A stretch of 64,000 bases of DNA from Chrysemys picta bellii (lineage: Eukaryota > Chordata > Testudines > Emydidae): the NCBI RefSeq assembly GCF_011386835.1, contig NC_088791.1, positions 52,285,498-52,349,497 on the forward strand, in the 5' to 3' direction. A program made the translations under genes and the position numbers. Positions within the stretch are counted from its first letter, which is position 1; each line of letters opens with the position of its first letter. Below are positions 22,801 through 35,457 of this stretch, one piece after another. Below the pieces are notes generated by a model, which saw only the letters and a program-made list of their open reading frames with translations, made no database searches and was not told the origin of the DNA.

Positions 22801-24890
22801 AGATGAAGAAGATGAGGGAGAAGTGCCTTCAACATGTCTTCATGGTGGCTGCCCCTAGACTGGTGTCAGAGCCCCCTTAAGGGACGCTCTTTGATGACTC
22901 CTTCCTGAAGTGGTCCCCCGGCTGTGTCACCTGAAAGAGACTGCAGAAGGTCCCTGAAACTATCCTCTTTTAGGCCTAGGGAATTGGAGTCCCAGTCGCA
23001 GAAACACAAGCAGTAGACCGCAATTGGGTCCTGATGTGGGGATCTTCAATGGAGAGTCTTTTGGGTACTGAAGGTTGAGCATGCCCTTTGGTCCGCCATG
23101 CCCTGGTACTGTCTCAATCAGAAAGACTGAGCCATTGACTCCAATGCCCTCTCACAGACTCTCGAGACTGGCTACCTCTCCAATGGCAACAGAACAGTCT
23201 TTCCTGATTGCTGCAGGTCAGGAGCCTGGTTCAAGTTATGCCAGAGATTAATGCCATGGCTAGAAGCTTATTATGCCTGTCAGTACCACTGTTGCCTTTG
23301 CTTCAGGGTGAAGACTCTTGCTTGGCACTGACACATCCTTCTAGATTGTTGGCACTGGACTGCTTGTCCATGGCACCACCTGCCTCAGGCTTGTATCACC
23401 TTCCATGGGGCCAACTCAAGATTCCCTGTACCAAGTATTACTGACAGCTAGGATGCTGTCTGTACTGCCTACAGTACCGTGCTCCAGGAACAGATCCCAA
23501 TCAAGGTAACCGAAGACCCCTCATAGGACCACACAACCCTGGTTTGCCAGGAACTCTGAGTTGTCTTTGGACTTTGAAATTGAAATTTCCTGGAACCAAA
23601 AGTCTAGAGTTCACTCTCGTCATTGTTCTCATCGCCGGGGCTTGGAGAAAGGTCCATCCCGGGAATGGGACACTTGGGCTAGGAAAGGCTGGGGCCAGGT
23701 ACTGTAGCAGTCCCCCACTGTCTGATCTCAGTAGCCCTATTGGTTGCCTTGGGAATGCCTCCAGCATTCAGCGCTAAATCACATTGTATTGTATGAGAAG
23801 ATGCGCCAGGAGGGATCCCCCAGGAGGCTCTAAGTGGCAGTCAATACTGAATTGATTCCTGTACACTTGACTTAACATTGCTGGCTCTGGAACAGTGACC
23901 GGTACCATAGCCTGTTTGGGGATTGCAAGACCAACACAGAGAACCATCTCTTTTGCCTCCATTTCAAGTGTCTTTTCCTCCTCTCTGAATGAGGGTCTGA
24001 TACCGGTGGCATCATCCCTGGTACCAGATGACATTAAAGCATACCAGGAGTTACTCAGAAGAATGGCAGCCTGTCCGTGCATTCAAATGGAACTTGTAGA
24101 GGAGAATACACCCACAAGTTCACTGACATTCTCCATCCCATTGTGGCAAGGAAGCTGGCCTGCCTATAAACAAGTTTATCACACAGACAGCCAAAATGAT
24201 CTGGCAGACTCCTTCCTCCATTCCTCTGGTGACCAAAAAAATGGAACAGAGATACCAGAGTCTGTCCCAGGGTTTGAACAGGTCTGTCTACATCCTATTC
24301 CTTGCTCATTAGTCATGGCCATGGTGAATGAAAGAAGTCATCAGTACTACCCTCAAAAACAAAGACAAAAAAGCTTGATCTTTTTGGCAGAAAAATGTAT
24401 CCCACAGCAAGCCAACGATCACACCTTATTGTTGTAGTATGATTTTTCCAACTGGGAAGCCATATCACACTTTGTCACCAAGTTGCCTAAAGATTCAGTG
24501 GAGCAGTTCCAATTGCTCATGGCAGAGGGTTGCCTTATTGCTCATTCAGCACTGCAGACTTTCCTGGATGCACCGGACTGTTGCCAGGGCCATGGATACA
24601 ACTGTAATGATGTGCTATTCCTCCTGGTTGCTATCCTTGAGAATTCCTATGGAGGTGTAACAAATGATTGAGGACCTTCCCTTTGAAGGGTGTGGCTTTT
24701 TCTTTTCCAAAACTGATGAGGCTCTACACATCCAAAAGGACTTGAGAGCAGTTCTGCATTTCTTGGATCTCTACATCCTGATGACAAAAAGGACAAAATA
24801 TTGTCCTCCATATCAGCCTAGACAACTATGTTACCCCTTCCATCAAGCTGATCAACCTAAGGGAAACCACAGCCCTTGATGTCACACATT
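22801..24890 (+). pseudogene. DIRS-type element, gag-like remnant
   Basis: Three plus-strand frames carry successive pieces of a DIRS gag-like protein. They include LPKDSVEQFQLLMAEGCLIA (about 24480-24540), then HSALQTFLDA, and later IEDLPFEGCGFFFSKTDEAL (about 24667-24726), followed by a basic PYQPRQL region. DIRS elements use a tyrosine recombinase rather than an integrase; gag packages their RNA. Stops and frameshifts break the frame many times, for instance TAG at 24436 and TGA at 24670. The identification is from memory of reptile DIRS proteins; the order of motifs and the downstream recombinase support it. Confidence 0.6.
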
Positions 24891-24989
24891 GGATTTTTAC
24901 CTGGGTAGGATGAAGCCCTTTTAGGCCTCTTCCTGTTATATGCAGAATATCTGAGAGGTCACCTCAATGACTCTCCAAATGGATCTCTG

Positions 24990-25175
24990 GCTGCATAGCA
25001 ATAGTTTATATTACTAAGGGATTAACGCCTCCTGATATACTCCAGGCACATTCAACCAGCGGACATTCATCATTGGTTGCATTTCTGGTACATGCTCCTA
25101 TTTGTAGAGCAGTAATGTTGTCCTCAATCCATACTTTCATCAGACTTTATGCAATGTCTGCTGCCTCAAGGTAAG
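24990..25175 (+). pseudogene. DIRS-type tyrosine recombinase, C-terminal remnant
   Basis: The plus strand reads a segment like TSGHSSLVAFLVHAPICRAV followed by MLSSIHTFIRLYA (about 25053-25155), the C-terminal pattern of a DIRS tyrosine recombinase, with the histidine-rich start and the final Tyr-Ala near the catalytic tyrosine. Reverse transcriptase, RNase H and most of the recombinase, normally 3-4 kb, are missing between this and the gag remnant at 24890, so there is a large internal deletion. Confidence 0.55.
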
Positions 25176-25269
25176 ATGCAAATGTAGTTAAGGTGTTCTG
25201 ATGAAACTCTGAGCCCCACCTACTGGGGTAACAGCTTGGGAGTCACCTACCATTTAATGGACATATGCA

Positions 25270-25800
25270 AGCACTTGAAGAAAAAATGGTTACTTACCTT
25301 CCTTGACACTGTTGTTCTTTGAGATGCGTTGCATATATCTGTTACACAGCCCATCGTCCTTCCCAACACATCAGACTCTGCTGTAAGTTTCTACTGCAAA
25401 GTGACCGGAGTAGGGTAGGGACATCTCTGCCCTTTATACTCTTGCACACAGCATAAGAAACTTGATTGTGGTCAGGGCTGTTCCTACAGTACCATTAGGG
25501 AAAACTCTCTGGTGCTAATGCATAGAATATCAGGGTTGGAAGGGACCTCAGGAGGTCATCTAGTCCAGCCCCCTGCTCAAAGCAGGACCAATCGCCAACT
25601 AAATCATCCAAGTTTTTTGTCCCAACTCCCTAATTGGTCCCCTCAAGGATTGAACTCACAACCCTGGGTTTAGCAGGCCAATGCTCAAACCACTAAGCTA
25701 TCCCTCCCCCCGTGTGCATATGTACAGTGTAAGGGACATATGGAACAGAGTTCAAAGAACAACAGTTATGAGAAGGGAACTAAACCATTTTTATGGCAAG
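25270..25800 (+). repeat. DIRS-type 3' terminal region with foldback, split by SINE
   Basis: The first arm (25277-25340) contains AAAATGGTTACTTACCTTCC and CTGTTGTTCTTTGAGATGCG. The second arm (25741-25794) is its imperfect reverse complement, with TTCAAAGAACAACAG and AACTAAACCATTTTTA. Inverted terminal sequences of this kind are typical of DIRS elements and help make the circular intermediate. A SINE (25525-25711) separates the arms. Confidence 0.6.
25525..25714 (-). mobile_element. tRNA-headed SINE with CR1-type tail
   Basis: On the minus strand the head carries an A-box-like TAGCTTAGTGGTTTGAGCA (25678-25700) and a B-box-like GGTTGTGAGTTCAATCC (25648-25664), the RNA polymerase III promoter of a tRNA-derived SINE. 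The tail is the CR1 3' end (GACCTCCTGAGGTCCCTTCC, then ATATTC near 25527). TGCATA occurs at both edges (25519-25524 and 25715-25720). Sharing a tail with CR1 means CR1 machinery could move it. It sits in the DIRS 3' region. Confidence 0.85.
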
Positions 25801-25959
25801 CTTGATGCCATGACATCTACACAGAGATTGCTGAAAGGCTTTGAAACATGGTGGCAGCAACTGTTGCTTGCACCATCCATATCCTTTGAGCATCCTCCAG
25901 CACTGTCTATGACAGTGCACAAGTTATTAACAGTTCTTTCTGCTTGATGTCCTGTTAGG

Positions 25960-26690
25960 AAAGGTTAATACCGAGCTATTTTTAATCTGGGTCTAGAGGC
26001 TGCTTGATGGTAATGGCCAGGGACTTACTTTTATCCAGATTAATAACGAAACCACTGTTCTCTGCTTCTTGTTTGATCAGATTGGCCATCAGCTGGAGTC
26101 AATCACCAAACTGAGCCAATAAGTCAATGTCGCTGGGTGTTTGAGTTCTTTAAGCAGAATGGTAATCAGTTCAATGCCACCCACAGCTGCCTCCTCAAGC
26201 TTATCCACCAACCAATCTATCAATCAATGCTGATATTCAGCAATGATGGTAACAGAATGCAGCCTTGCTGAACTCCCACAGAGATAGAAAACCAAGCTAT
26301 GTGTCTGCCACCATGTTGAACACAGCTTTAGGTTTCATTATAGAACTCTTTAATGACACTCCTCTCAGGGATGCCAAGTCACCTCATCAGATCCCACAAA
26401 ATTGCTTGATGCACAGAAGTCTATAAAAAGTGCTTTGCATGACTTATTAAATTCAGTCATCGTCTCAAAAATCTGTCTCAAAGTAAAGATCTGGTTGACA
26501 ATGGAACAACCAGGTCTAAAGCCACACTGACTATTTGGGCCTTCCCTTTGCCATGAATTGTATCATCGATCTGAGACATTAACAGAGATGTGAAGACTTT
26601 CCCAAGACTAACAAGAGCACAATACTTCTATAGTTCCTACATCCCAGCCTTATGCCCCTTTTTGAAAAGATGGTCTGGAAGAGTAGTTGA
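25960..26690 (-). pseudogene. Decayed LINE reverse transcriptase
   Basis: In several broken minus-strand frames I can read reverse transcriptase motifs in order: a GFRPGCSIVNQIFTLRQIFE segment (26462-26527), LFIDFC (about 26420-26440, motif A position), a WEFSKAAFC piece where RQGC is expected (about 26260-26290), DIDLLAQFGD (26103-26130, motif C position, one Asp lost) and VINLDKSKSLAI (26010-26045). The order fits a non-LTR retrotransposon. Clade is unclear: it is neither CR1 nor L2 in wording and may be RTE-like or L1-like. Confidence 0.6.
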
Positions 26691-29600
26691 CTCCAAGAGT
26701 CCATTGACTTCAATAGAACTACACACGTACTTGAAGTTAGTCTTGTGCTTGAGTACCTTGGAAACTGACCATAACTAAGGTCACAGGAGAACTATAGTAT
26801 GACATTTGTCCAATATTATGAATTTTTGCCCTTTTACTTGTGGAGAAGATGCAGAAATGTGTTTACACGTTGCATCTATTTTTCTATTTCAGAAGACCAT
26901 CTTTTTAATTATCTACAGCATTCATAGTTGGCTGCTTTGGTCCATTTGCCCAGATAAGTCAATTCAACTTTGGCCTTTATTTGTTTCTTTGGTAGGTTCC
27001 TGACTTCGCTATCTCTTATGTTATAGGTATAAGAGGTCAATAGGACTGAAATCAGAGTGACAGCAGGGCCAACACAAGTACAGTACACTATATACCTGAA
27101 AACTATTTTGGTTTGGTCATTTGATTGCATATTACTATGCATAAAGAATGATCTTACAAGGGACAATCCTTGATTACCTGTCCTATAAAACTGAAGACAG
27201 AGAATCACTTCTGCAAACTGGAAAAAAGCTCTTTCATAAGCATGCAATGTGAGGTAAAATCTTTAGTTCAACATTTTCTGTGATAAAGCCTCCTTTTCTC
27301 TATTTTCCTTATTCTCTCTCTTTTAATGTATTGCAATCTCAGTCCTTTCCTTTATTTTTCTTTTACTCTTTCTGGAATTTCAGTTTATTCTATTTGAAGC
27401 TGTATATTTCTGGTTCACTATATGCAATGTTTGAAGTTGGGTGCCTAAACTTAGGTTAACTAAAGCCTCATTTGTCAGAGGTTCCAAGTAAGCACACCTC
27501 CTGGAGACTTCCCTGGGAACAGTGTGTGATTAGTACTGCTGAACTATCAGACCACTCTTATTCAGGAGCTTAAATGTAATCAATCAATCTTGAACTTTGT
27601 GGCCTTTGCCATTACCCAAAGGCATCCATCTTTCTATAAGTTATATCACTCATATATCGAAATTTCCCTCCTGCACAAATCTATTGTTATACCATTGTTT
27701 ATTACCATAGTTTATTGCCTTGAGCAATACTAAATCTTGAAACTGAAGCTTTAGAAGTTCTGTATACTAGAAGAGTTCCCTTACATTAATTCATTTTTAA
27801 TTCTTCTCTATTTTGGTGTAGCTTTCTATAACTGTGTGTACTAGTGCTTAAAAGTTCAGGGGAGAACCTCTCCTAGCTGAGGACACCCTACCCCAAACTG
27901 GCCCCCACAAAGGAATGTGTATCTACTGAAGATTTCATCCTGGAGTAGAAGGTATTAAAAAATTGATTTTGCTTGGCAGGTGGTCCGAGTTAACCAGTCA
28001 ATTAACCCAGCAGGAAGCATATAATGTATCTTGAGAAGGATCTGCTGAGTGATCATAGAAAACCAACAAAACACAAATATCTGTGACTTGGGTTTGTTTC
28101 CGTTTTTTCCCTTACTAGAGTTTAATGATTAAAGAAAAAGCACCTTACCTGGGTGCTGAAGCATAGTCATTGTGCCTTATCTTTTCTTCTGTTCTATAAA
28201 TAAAGCAGCAGGGGAGACACTATCATTAAGGAGAGTGAAAGAGACAAAATGGGACTCACTGATCTCCTGGGACCAACACAGCTACAACCACACTGCAAAC
28301 ATTGAGTGTCAGATGTCTTACTGGAGTCAACTACGTGCTCCTTATGAATCTGCCACAGACTTTGGGTAACACACTTGGGCCTTAGGACTTAGGAAGTTGA
28401 GGATTATACCTACAGCAATTAGTTACTGTATTTTGTTATCTTCACTCACAATTCATGGTAGAGAATGGCTCCTACACTGGAAACAACTTCATCTTGAATG
28501 TAGCTCACTACTCTTGCTATTGTCACCATTGGAATTCCACTGGGCTCAAACAAGAGATAGAAAAAAGCTTTGTCATGATTCAAAACTACTTTCTCTTCCT
28601 GTAACTGTAGCACAATGGAATGAATTTCAGCATTCTGGAAAATAAACCAGAGCACATGGTAGTATCCAAACATTAATTGGTAGTCCTTAAGGCAAGATAA
28701 CAAAGAATGGAAGAACTCAGTGATTTCTAAGAGCAGGATTTTTTAAGATAACGGCTGAATTCTTACAGATAGATAACTGGTAATATTCACTTTTATTTTA
28801 GTTCAGTTACTAATAATTTGTGGATGAAGCAAGGAAGTTTACTTATAAATTAGAAATGGACCAGAGAAAAAGTTCCATTTTAAAATATCAACACTTAAAC
28901 CACCACAAAGGTATTGTTAATCCACATGAGGCAGTGAAATATGTAAGACTTGAGAATTAAAAACATTGAATTAAAAGACTTTTAGGCTGGCATTAAAATA
29001 TAATTTAAGTGTTTTCAAATAAGAGTATGAGCATAACTGCAGGTATATAAAGAGAAAAAGAAAAAATGTTGTCGGGTAGCTAGTACAGGTAATGAAAATC
29101 AGGATTGGAAAGTTTGTCAATTTTTCATAAATATCTGAGGTTTGAGGGCCAGATTTCATTCATGGGGTGTTCCAAAATGGTCACAGTAAACAGAGGATCT
29201 GACCCTCTAAAGTAACATGGAACTTAATCAGAGATGCTCAAAATGAATGTACCAGGTTTGCAATAGTTCTTCATTGTTGAAGGAAAAGAACATTGTTTTG
29301 TCTTTAAATTGTTTAACCATTTAAAATGGTCCAATTACTACTATAGAAAATTTAAAATAGAATTCCAGTTAGCTGATTAACTCACTGAATTTGAATTATT
29401 ATTTCATCTAAATAGAAAACATTTTCCCAGCTGACTGCTTCAGTCCAGATACTTTCCTTTTTCAAAAGATCTTATTCTACCCTTTCAACCGGTACAGCTT
29501 GTCCCTTTGGTGTAGGTATTCATGACATTACATCAAGTATCAAATCTCATTTCCACAACATGCTCTTCCTTTGGTAGCCTAAATCTGTCTCTTATCTGGT

Positions 29601-30436
29601 GGTGGGTTGGCAGCAAGAATGAAGGTGTGAATGAATCTACAGCTAAGGAAACTTTAGTCAGATTCAAAATCTGCAGATCAGCCAGCTTGTGTGACACACA
29701 ATTGCAATGGGGGTAGGTTTGAATTAACAGATGCCAAATTTGCATTTCATTTAACTTTTAGGTATTTTTGGTAGCACATAAATAAAGCTGTCACAATCTT
29801 TCTTGCTAAGTGACTTTGGAATTGATGTTGAACTGGTGACACCCAGCATAGTTCCTCAGCCCAGAGACTTCTGTGGGTTATATTCCACATCGCTGGCTAA
29901 AAGCTGTAAAATAAACACAATACAGTATGTTCCATTCAGGGAAGCTTTAACAAATCTTTCTACCAAAAAAATAAGATACACACTACAAATGTTTGGGCTT
30001 ACTATCTTACTGCAGTATAATAACAAAATTATTCTGAAATCATCACATCTTCCTTTCACACTATTTTTTTTATTAGACAAACTTTGGAGTGTTTCTTTAC
30101 AAACAAAACTCTTCTGTTGGCCACAAATGACTGATATATTTACAGGCAAGAACTTGTGAGCCCCAGGATAACAATGATTCAATTTCCTTATCCTTGGGGG
30201 GTTTATAAATATCTGCCCTAGCTGCTAATAAACCCTTATGCAGTCTCATCTTTCTGAAGATTTCATTTAAAGAGATAGGATGTGATACACAATTCAGCCA
30301 GAATGAGAGTATCATTGGCACACACTTTAGATTTTCATGTAATGAATGTTGGTTTAGAGTGGCACTGTGCGATAATTTAAAGTTATACCAATAGTGTTAA
30401 CATTTTGTACAGCTATTTAAAATTGTATTACGAATA
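26691..30436. other. Long AT-rich stretch, no gene seen
   Basis: I find no supported gene, RNA or transposon here. Open frames such as 26909-27247 and 29856-30182 (minus) lack any family pattern and their length is within chance expectation for 64 kb. Confidence 0.5.
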
Positions 30437-30520
30437 GGGCAAATCTTCATCTGGTGTAAATCAGTATAGCTCCACCAATGGAACTCCTTCAGTGGAGCTG
30501 CATCAGCTGAGGATCTTGCC
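30437..30520. mobile_element. Short palindromic element
   Basis: The left edge GGGCAAATCTTCATCTGGTG and the reverse complement of the right edge, GGCAAGATCCTCAGCTGATG, are alike, and the centre (AGCTCCACCAATGGAACTCC...AGTGGAGCT) folds back. It belongs to the TTCAATGGGA/CCAGATTC-type small foldbacks that recur at 35458, 41573 and 50695. No protein is encoded. Confidence 0.55.
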
Positions 30521-30628
30521 TATTGTTTTTAAAAGAATCACACATTTCTAACTAGAAAATATTGTTAAAATCTAGGTCTTGGTTCAGTCGAAAGATACTT
30601 TAATACCCATACACCCAGTATTCCTCTC

Positions 30629-30664
30629 ACTGAAGGCAATGGGATTTTGCCATTGACTTCAGTG
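30629..30664. repeat. Small imperfect foldback
   Basis: CACTGAAGGCAATGGG pairs with CCATTGACTTCAGTG across a 6-base loop. The same words appear in the perfect foldback at 50695-50764. Confidence 0.7.
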
Positions 30665-31650
30665 AGTGCAGGAGCAGAAACTACATCTTATGGCATATGT
30701 AGCCCTCTGCAACCCTGAGCGATGTAGTTAAGCCAACCTAAATTTGTACTGTACCCTAGCCCTTACTGTCATGTGATTGCTGGTCATCAACTCAAGTCCC
30801 CTTTAGGGACAGCAAGTAATTAGCAGTTTGCAATGGTCAGATCTTTGAATTTTACTGAAACATTTACATGAGGGAAAATCTGCCAGATCTGATCCTGTTG
30901 CCTCTGGGTGTGATTTATTAATCATTAACAAAAATAGATCTGAAAATGCCTTGCTAAGTAAACCTGATGTTCTTGCCCCAATCCCTCCTGGAAATAAATC
31001 ATTTTGTTTGTGCAGCATAAGGATTAATAGACTTCTGCGAGACCATATTAGGTAGGAGCAGTAGTGGTTTTTTTTGTTTGTTTGTTTATTTCTTTATTTA
31101 AAGAAACAACATGACAAAGTGTATGACAGCCCTTATTGTAACTACCAGCCTTACTGCTGGTCAAAATGATTGGTCTCTGAGTCATAATGCATATATTCAA
31201 ACAAACAAACAAAAAGTTAAGAAGGCTACAAACAGAAATTGACAAAATGTGCTTCAAACTGCTAGGATTCATAGTTTTAAAGAGAAGAGCTGCTGGCCTG
31301 GAGGAATAGTTCAGAAGTAGCACAGGAAATAGTTGTGACTTTGCTTTACAGTAGAGATGGAGAATGTCTCAGTGGTCACAAACTCAGTCTCACAGTTGGG
31401 AATAAGCTGTCTGTTTCACCACTAATATACAGCAGCAAACCTTATCTACTGAAGCACTGAACAGTTTAGCTGGTAGCTTCTTTAGGAAAATGATGGAAGG
31501 GCAGATATGCTAAAAGCGCATTCTTTTAAATTTTGCAGCGTAGACTTTGGATTATCTGACTGACCAGCATGTGGAAATACACAAGTCCAAACTGTTGATA
31601 GCTGCTATGAATAGATATATACTTAATAGCTTTCTTGGTTGTTCTCCTCT

Positions 31651-31683
31651 CCTCCCCCTCCCCCCCCCCCCCTCCCCCCCACC
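31651..31683. repeat. C-rich low-complexity tract
   Basis: A run of nearly pure C with four interrupting T residues. Confidence 0.9.
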
Positions 31684-34449
31684 GCTTTGCGTAGCGTCAC
31701 ATTTTTGGCCTAACTTAATGCTGACAGGAAGAGTGAAATATTTCATTCATTCATAGCACCTTCTGCCATTTAGCGAGTATGCCCTCAAAAAGTCAGGTCA
31801 GTCTATTACTTTGGAGTCTTCTGGACTCCTCATTGTTTATAGATATTAAAATAGCTATAATAGCTATTGTTCCTTTTTAGTCTTTCTGTGGACAGTAGAT
31901 CTTCTGAAGTTTTGGAAATCATAGTTTTATATTTTGAACAATTTTACTATAATAGAAATGTCTATTATTTTGCAATGTATTGCTCTTAATTGTCTACAAA
32001 AATCTGCTGCACTAAGAAAATACTTCAAAAGGTAGGAAACAGGGTAATGGGTTTGTAACAAACAGCTTCATGCTTGTGCAAGAGCTCCAAACACCCTGTC
32101 AGGTCTAAATATTAAACAGTCACCTCCCTTTTAATAACTGGATTGGTCAAGTAGTGTGTGGTACTAAACATTTAGCAATGGTATATAATTTATAAACTCA
32201 CTCTTTCAGATTAATATTACATAGACAAAAATAATTGAGGAATCATAATAATTCTTAAGTATCAGAAAAGAAAAATACTTGAATGGTTTCTAAATGCATT
32301 GAAGAGAGCACATCAGAGTTTATTTATGCTGTAAATGTTATTTCACAGTTCAATCAGTTACCTTGCTGTATAATAAAAGACCCTGAAATTAAAATGACCC
32401 TTCTTCATGAAATATAACTGTAGGATTCATTTGCTATGAAGCCGCCTTGATTTGATCTTACTCCTACTGAAACGGAAAATATTATCCAACTAATGCATCT
32501 GAAGTGGGTTTTAAAACCATCCAAGGCACTCTCGTGAAATTAATGACTTCTGCTTTTGGCCTCAATTACATCTTATAATCCCCCAATAATAGAATTTTCT
32601 CCCCTTTTTCTTTCTCCTCTGATTTTATGTATCCTTTTGGTCTTGCTTCAAATCTAAGAGAAATACATACATGAGAGGTATTGTATATTTACAAAACAAA
32701 GCACACCTGCCCACATTTGAAAACATACGTCTTATAATTAATGTTCTTTGCCATGTGTAAGTATTTAAAGGACAGCTCAGCTTTTTAAATATTAAAGCAG
32801 TTAACAGCTTGATCAAGAAAATCAGCTAACAGCAGAGCAGCATAATGACTGCAAAATGTTAATTAAATTTTTCTTTGTAAAAAATTTTCATTTTCAGTCT
32901 GACTGAGCCTAGACAACAGAGTGTTATTAGCTGTAAGCTAGATATCTGCTCATTATTGATCCTTGACATTTAGTTTACAAGAGCATTTATTTTGTTGCAA
33001 AACACTGTATCACTTAAAGAATATTTATAAATATGTGTTCCTTTTTAATTGCAATAACCACATGGTGTATTTTGTTGCGGAGTAATGTGCACAACTAAGC
33101 GCTCATTTGGATTTATTCACGTTCAAAATTAGTCACCGGTTTCTTCTTTGATCTTTATTGCACAGCTTATCAAACGTTTGGAAGTGTGTGCTAAAAATGT
33201 TCCTTTTTAAGAAATGAGGCTGCTTTACAATATTAATGGTATCATTCCATTAACCCACATCTAGATCATTTTCTACCCAGGAAAAAGAGTGTGAGGAATC
33301 TCATCATGATTCTGGGACTGATTGCGGTAACATTGTAGCTACTCTCGTTTGCGGTCAAATAGACTTACAAAATACTTCTCGAGCAGGAGAACCCTTTGAA
33401 GGCAATTAAATATCTCTTATGCATCCCCTTAAAACTTTCTAGTGTGTGCATTCCATTACAAATTATCCATGGTGCTGGTATATAGACATGTTTCTGTTGT
33501 TAAATTGATAAACAAAGCTGCCCTCTAATTTAGCACCGTGTGCAAAGTTAATGAAAATGATGACTATATGTAATATATATCTCCTACCCAAAACTGAATT
33601 CCTTGTAGTGGGTCCACTTAATGTATATGTCTGGGTTTGGATTATAATGGAAATTCTCCTGTTGTGCACAGTGCCTGGTTGCAATTCATGTTTCCTGACT
33701 GAGCCTAATCTGTTCTGAGGTTAGGGTCATCAAGCTTTATTGCCCTGTGTAATTTCAGCACTGGCATCGACCCAGTTATTGTCCAGTGGGTTCACCTCTG
33801 CAATTTATCTTTCTTTCTTAGGTTTTCTCCGATTAGGGTGGAGGATCTGTTTTATTAGTCTGCTCTTGGAGAATGATGGAGCATTTGGGTTTCAGACCCA
33901 TGTTAAGAAATAGGGTTCAGCCAGTGGACCTCTCAGTCAAAGGTTAACTTAAAATTATGATTTTCTGCTGTCATTGACTATATCAGTATGATGAAACACC
34001 TTCTCCCGTTGTTCGATCCTTATAGGATAACCTCATGTAGTATATGGATGACCTGTAACAGAGGATTCAAGAATGAAGGAGACTAGAGGACCGATGGTAG
34101 AAACTGCATTCTGAATCTGAATGATTGTTTTTTATCTTAGCCTGTGGATTTAATGAAGACAAGGAAAAGATTCTCTCTCTCCATTATATATTATCTGCTA
34201 AAAGCTGAAGAAACGGAAACTGAATTGTCTCAGCTTCAATACAGCATCAGGTTTTAATCTGTTTCATGGATTAGGTCACTCTGATTCAGTTTCGATTGAC
34301 AACCTCTGTGACAGCAGATGTTATGGAAAGGTGGGGACAAATGCTTCTCAGTGAGGTTATAGAGAAGCTCCGGACCTTCTGGCTGTGATCTGTATACTGG
34401 ATCCATACTTCTTTTTATTGATAACCACTTGCAGTAGCACATGTATCTG

Positions 34450-35250
34450 TTTGGTAGAGATTGTGCGTGCCTTCCTCACCTCTCCCAAAAAAGTGATTAT
34501 TAGGCTCATGCTCAAATAACCATCTTTTGACACTCACAATCTCAATGATAATCATCCTATCTCTAATCATTGTTTCTTTAAAGGTTAAATTATTAAGAAG
34601 ATTGTTGAGACAGCTCTGGCACCATGCTCAGAGAACCTTGACCTCTGTCAGTTGGATTCAGGCTTGGGTATGGGCACAAAGACTGATCTGATCTCATGGT
34701 CAATAGTCTCCTTTTGTTGATCTTGAAACATCACATGTCCATATTGATTCTTTTAGATTTATGCAGCCAGCTGCCTCTGATACTATTGATCATGTGTTGG
34801 TGTTGACACATCTGAAGAATGTGGCAGGGATAGACGTCATTTTGGATTAGTGGCTTCATTATTTTCTTTCAGAAAAAAACCCAGAAGTAGTAGTAAAGGA
34901 TTGCCCCGTGGAGCTGTCATGTGAAGTGCTGCAAGGTTCCATTCTATCACTCCTCCTCTTAGTTATTTGTGGCATGTGACACTGCTGAGTAGATAGAGAT
35001 GCAATGTCATTTATAGATGTTATTCAGCTCTATATATCCATTTCAGTTGACCCAGACAATGTGGCTTTTACCATATCTGACCAAAATTGGTGCTTGTATG
35101 AAAGCAAGCTGACTGAAGCTCAGTCCTGAAAACACCGGAGATGATGCTGGTGGGAAAATATCTGAAGGAGATGGTGACAATAATATCTGATCCTTCAAGT
35201 GTCCAGTCTACCTTCTCCAAGTTCTATAAGAGGCATCACTATCCAGCAAC
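34450..35250 (+). pseudogene. L2-clade LINE reverse transcriptase relic
   Basis: Broken plus-strand frames give reverse transcriptase pieces in order: VIIRLMLK followed by PSFDTHNLNDNHPISN (about 34490-34565), the LDSGLGMGTKTDL region (about 34650-34690), AASDTIDHVLVLTHLKNVAG (34774-34833, motif A), LSCEVLQGSILSLLLL (34915-34961, motif B) and DVIQLYISI (about 35015-35042, just after the lost motif C). The order and wording match L2-type LINEs. At least eight stops or frameshifts are present, so the copy is old. Confidence 0.75.
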
Positions 35251-35457
35251 ATCCCTACCCCTCTGATCTCCGTTATCGTTGGGATATTTGTTGTTGTATT
35301 TTTAGTACCTTTCAAGATCAGACTTAGTGTTGAAATCAGTGGGAACTCTTACCAATATTCTCTGTGTCTATATTGTAGTTGCAATCAAGGTTATATTTTT
35401 ATTCTTTAGTTTGAAAGTGACTGTAGCTTTTGAAAGAATGACAGCACTGAAACTGAG

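Larger units (their letters stand above)
30521..34449. other. AT-rich DNA with simple repeats, no gene seen
   Basis: The stretch has a small foldback (30629-30664), GTTT-rich sequence at 31068-31086, and a C-rich tract. The part 32400-33600 is free of recognisable repeats. No gene is supported. Confidence 0.5.

Noticed and set aside
25648..25700. Minus-strand A and B boxes as a functional tRNA gene
   Set aside because: The sequence does not fold into a cloverleaf with an acceptor stem and continues into a CR1 tail; it is a SINE head.
26909..27247. 112-residue minus-strand open frame
   Set aside because: The hydrophobic stretch could suggest a membrane segment, but there is no family resemblance, no promoter context, and the length is within chance in 64 kb.
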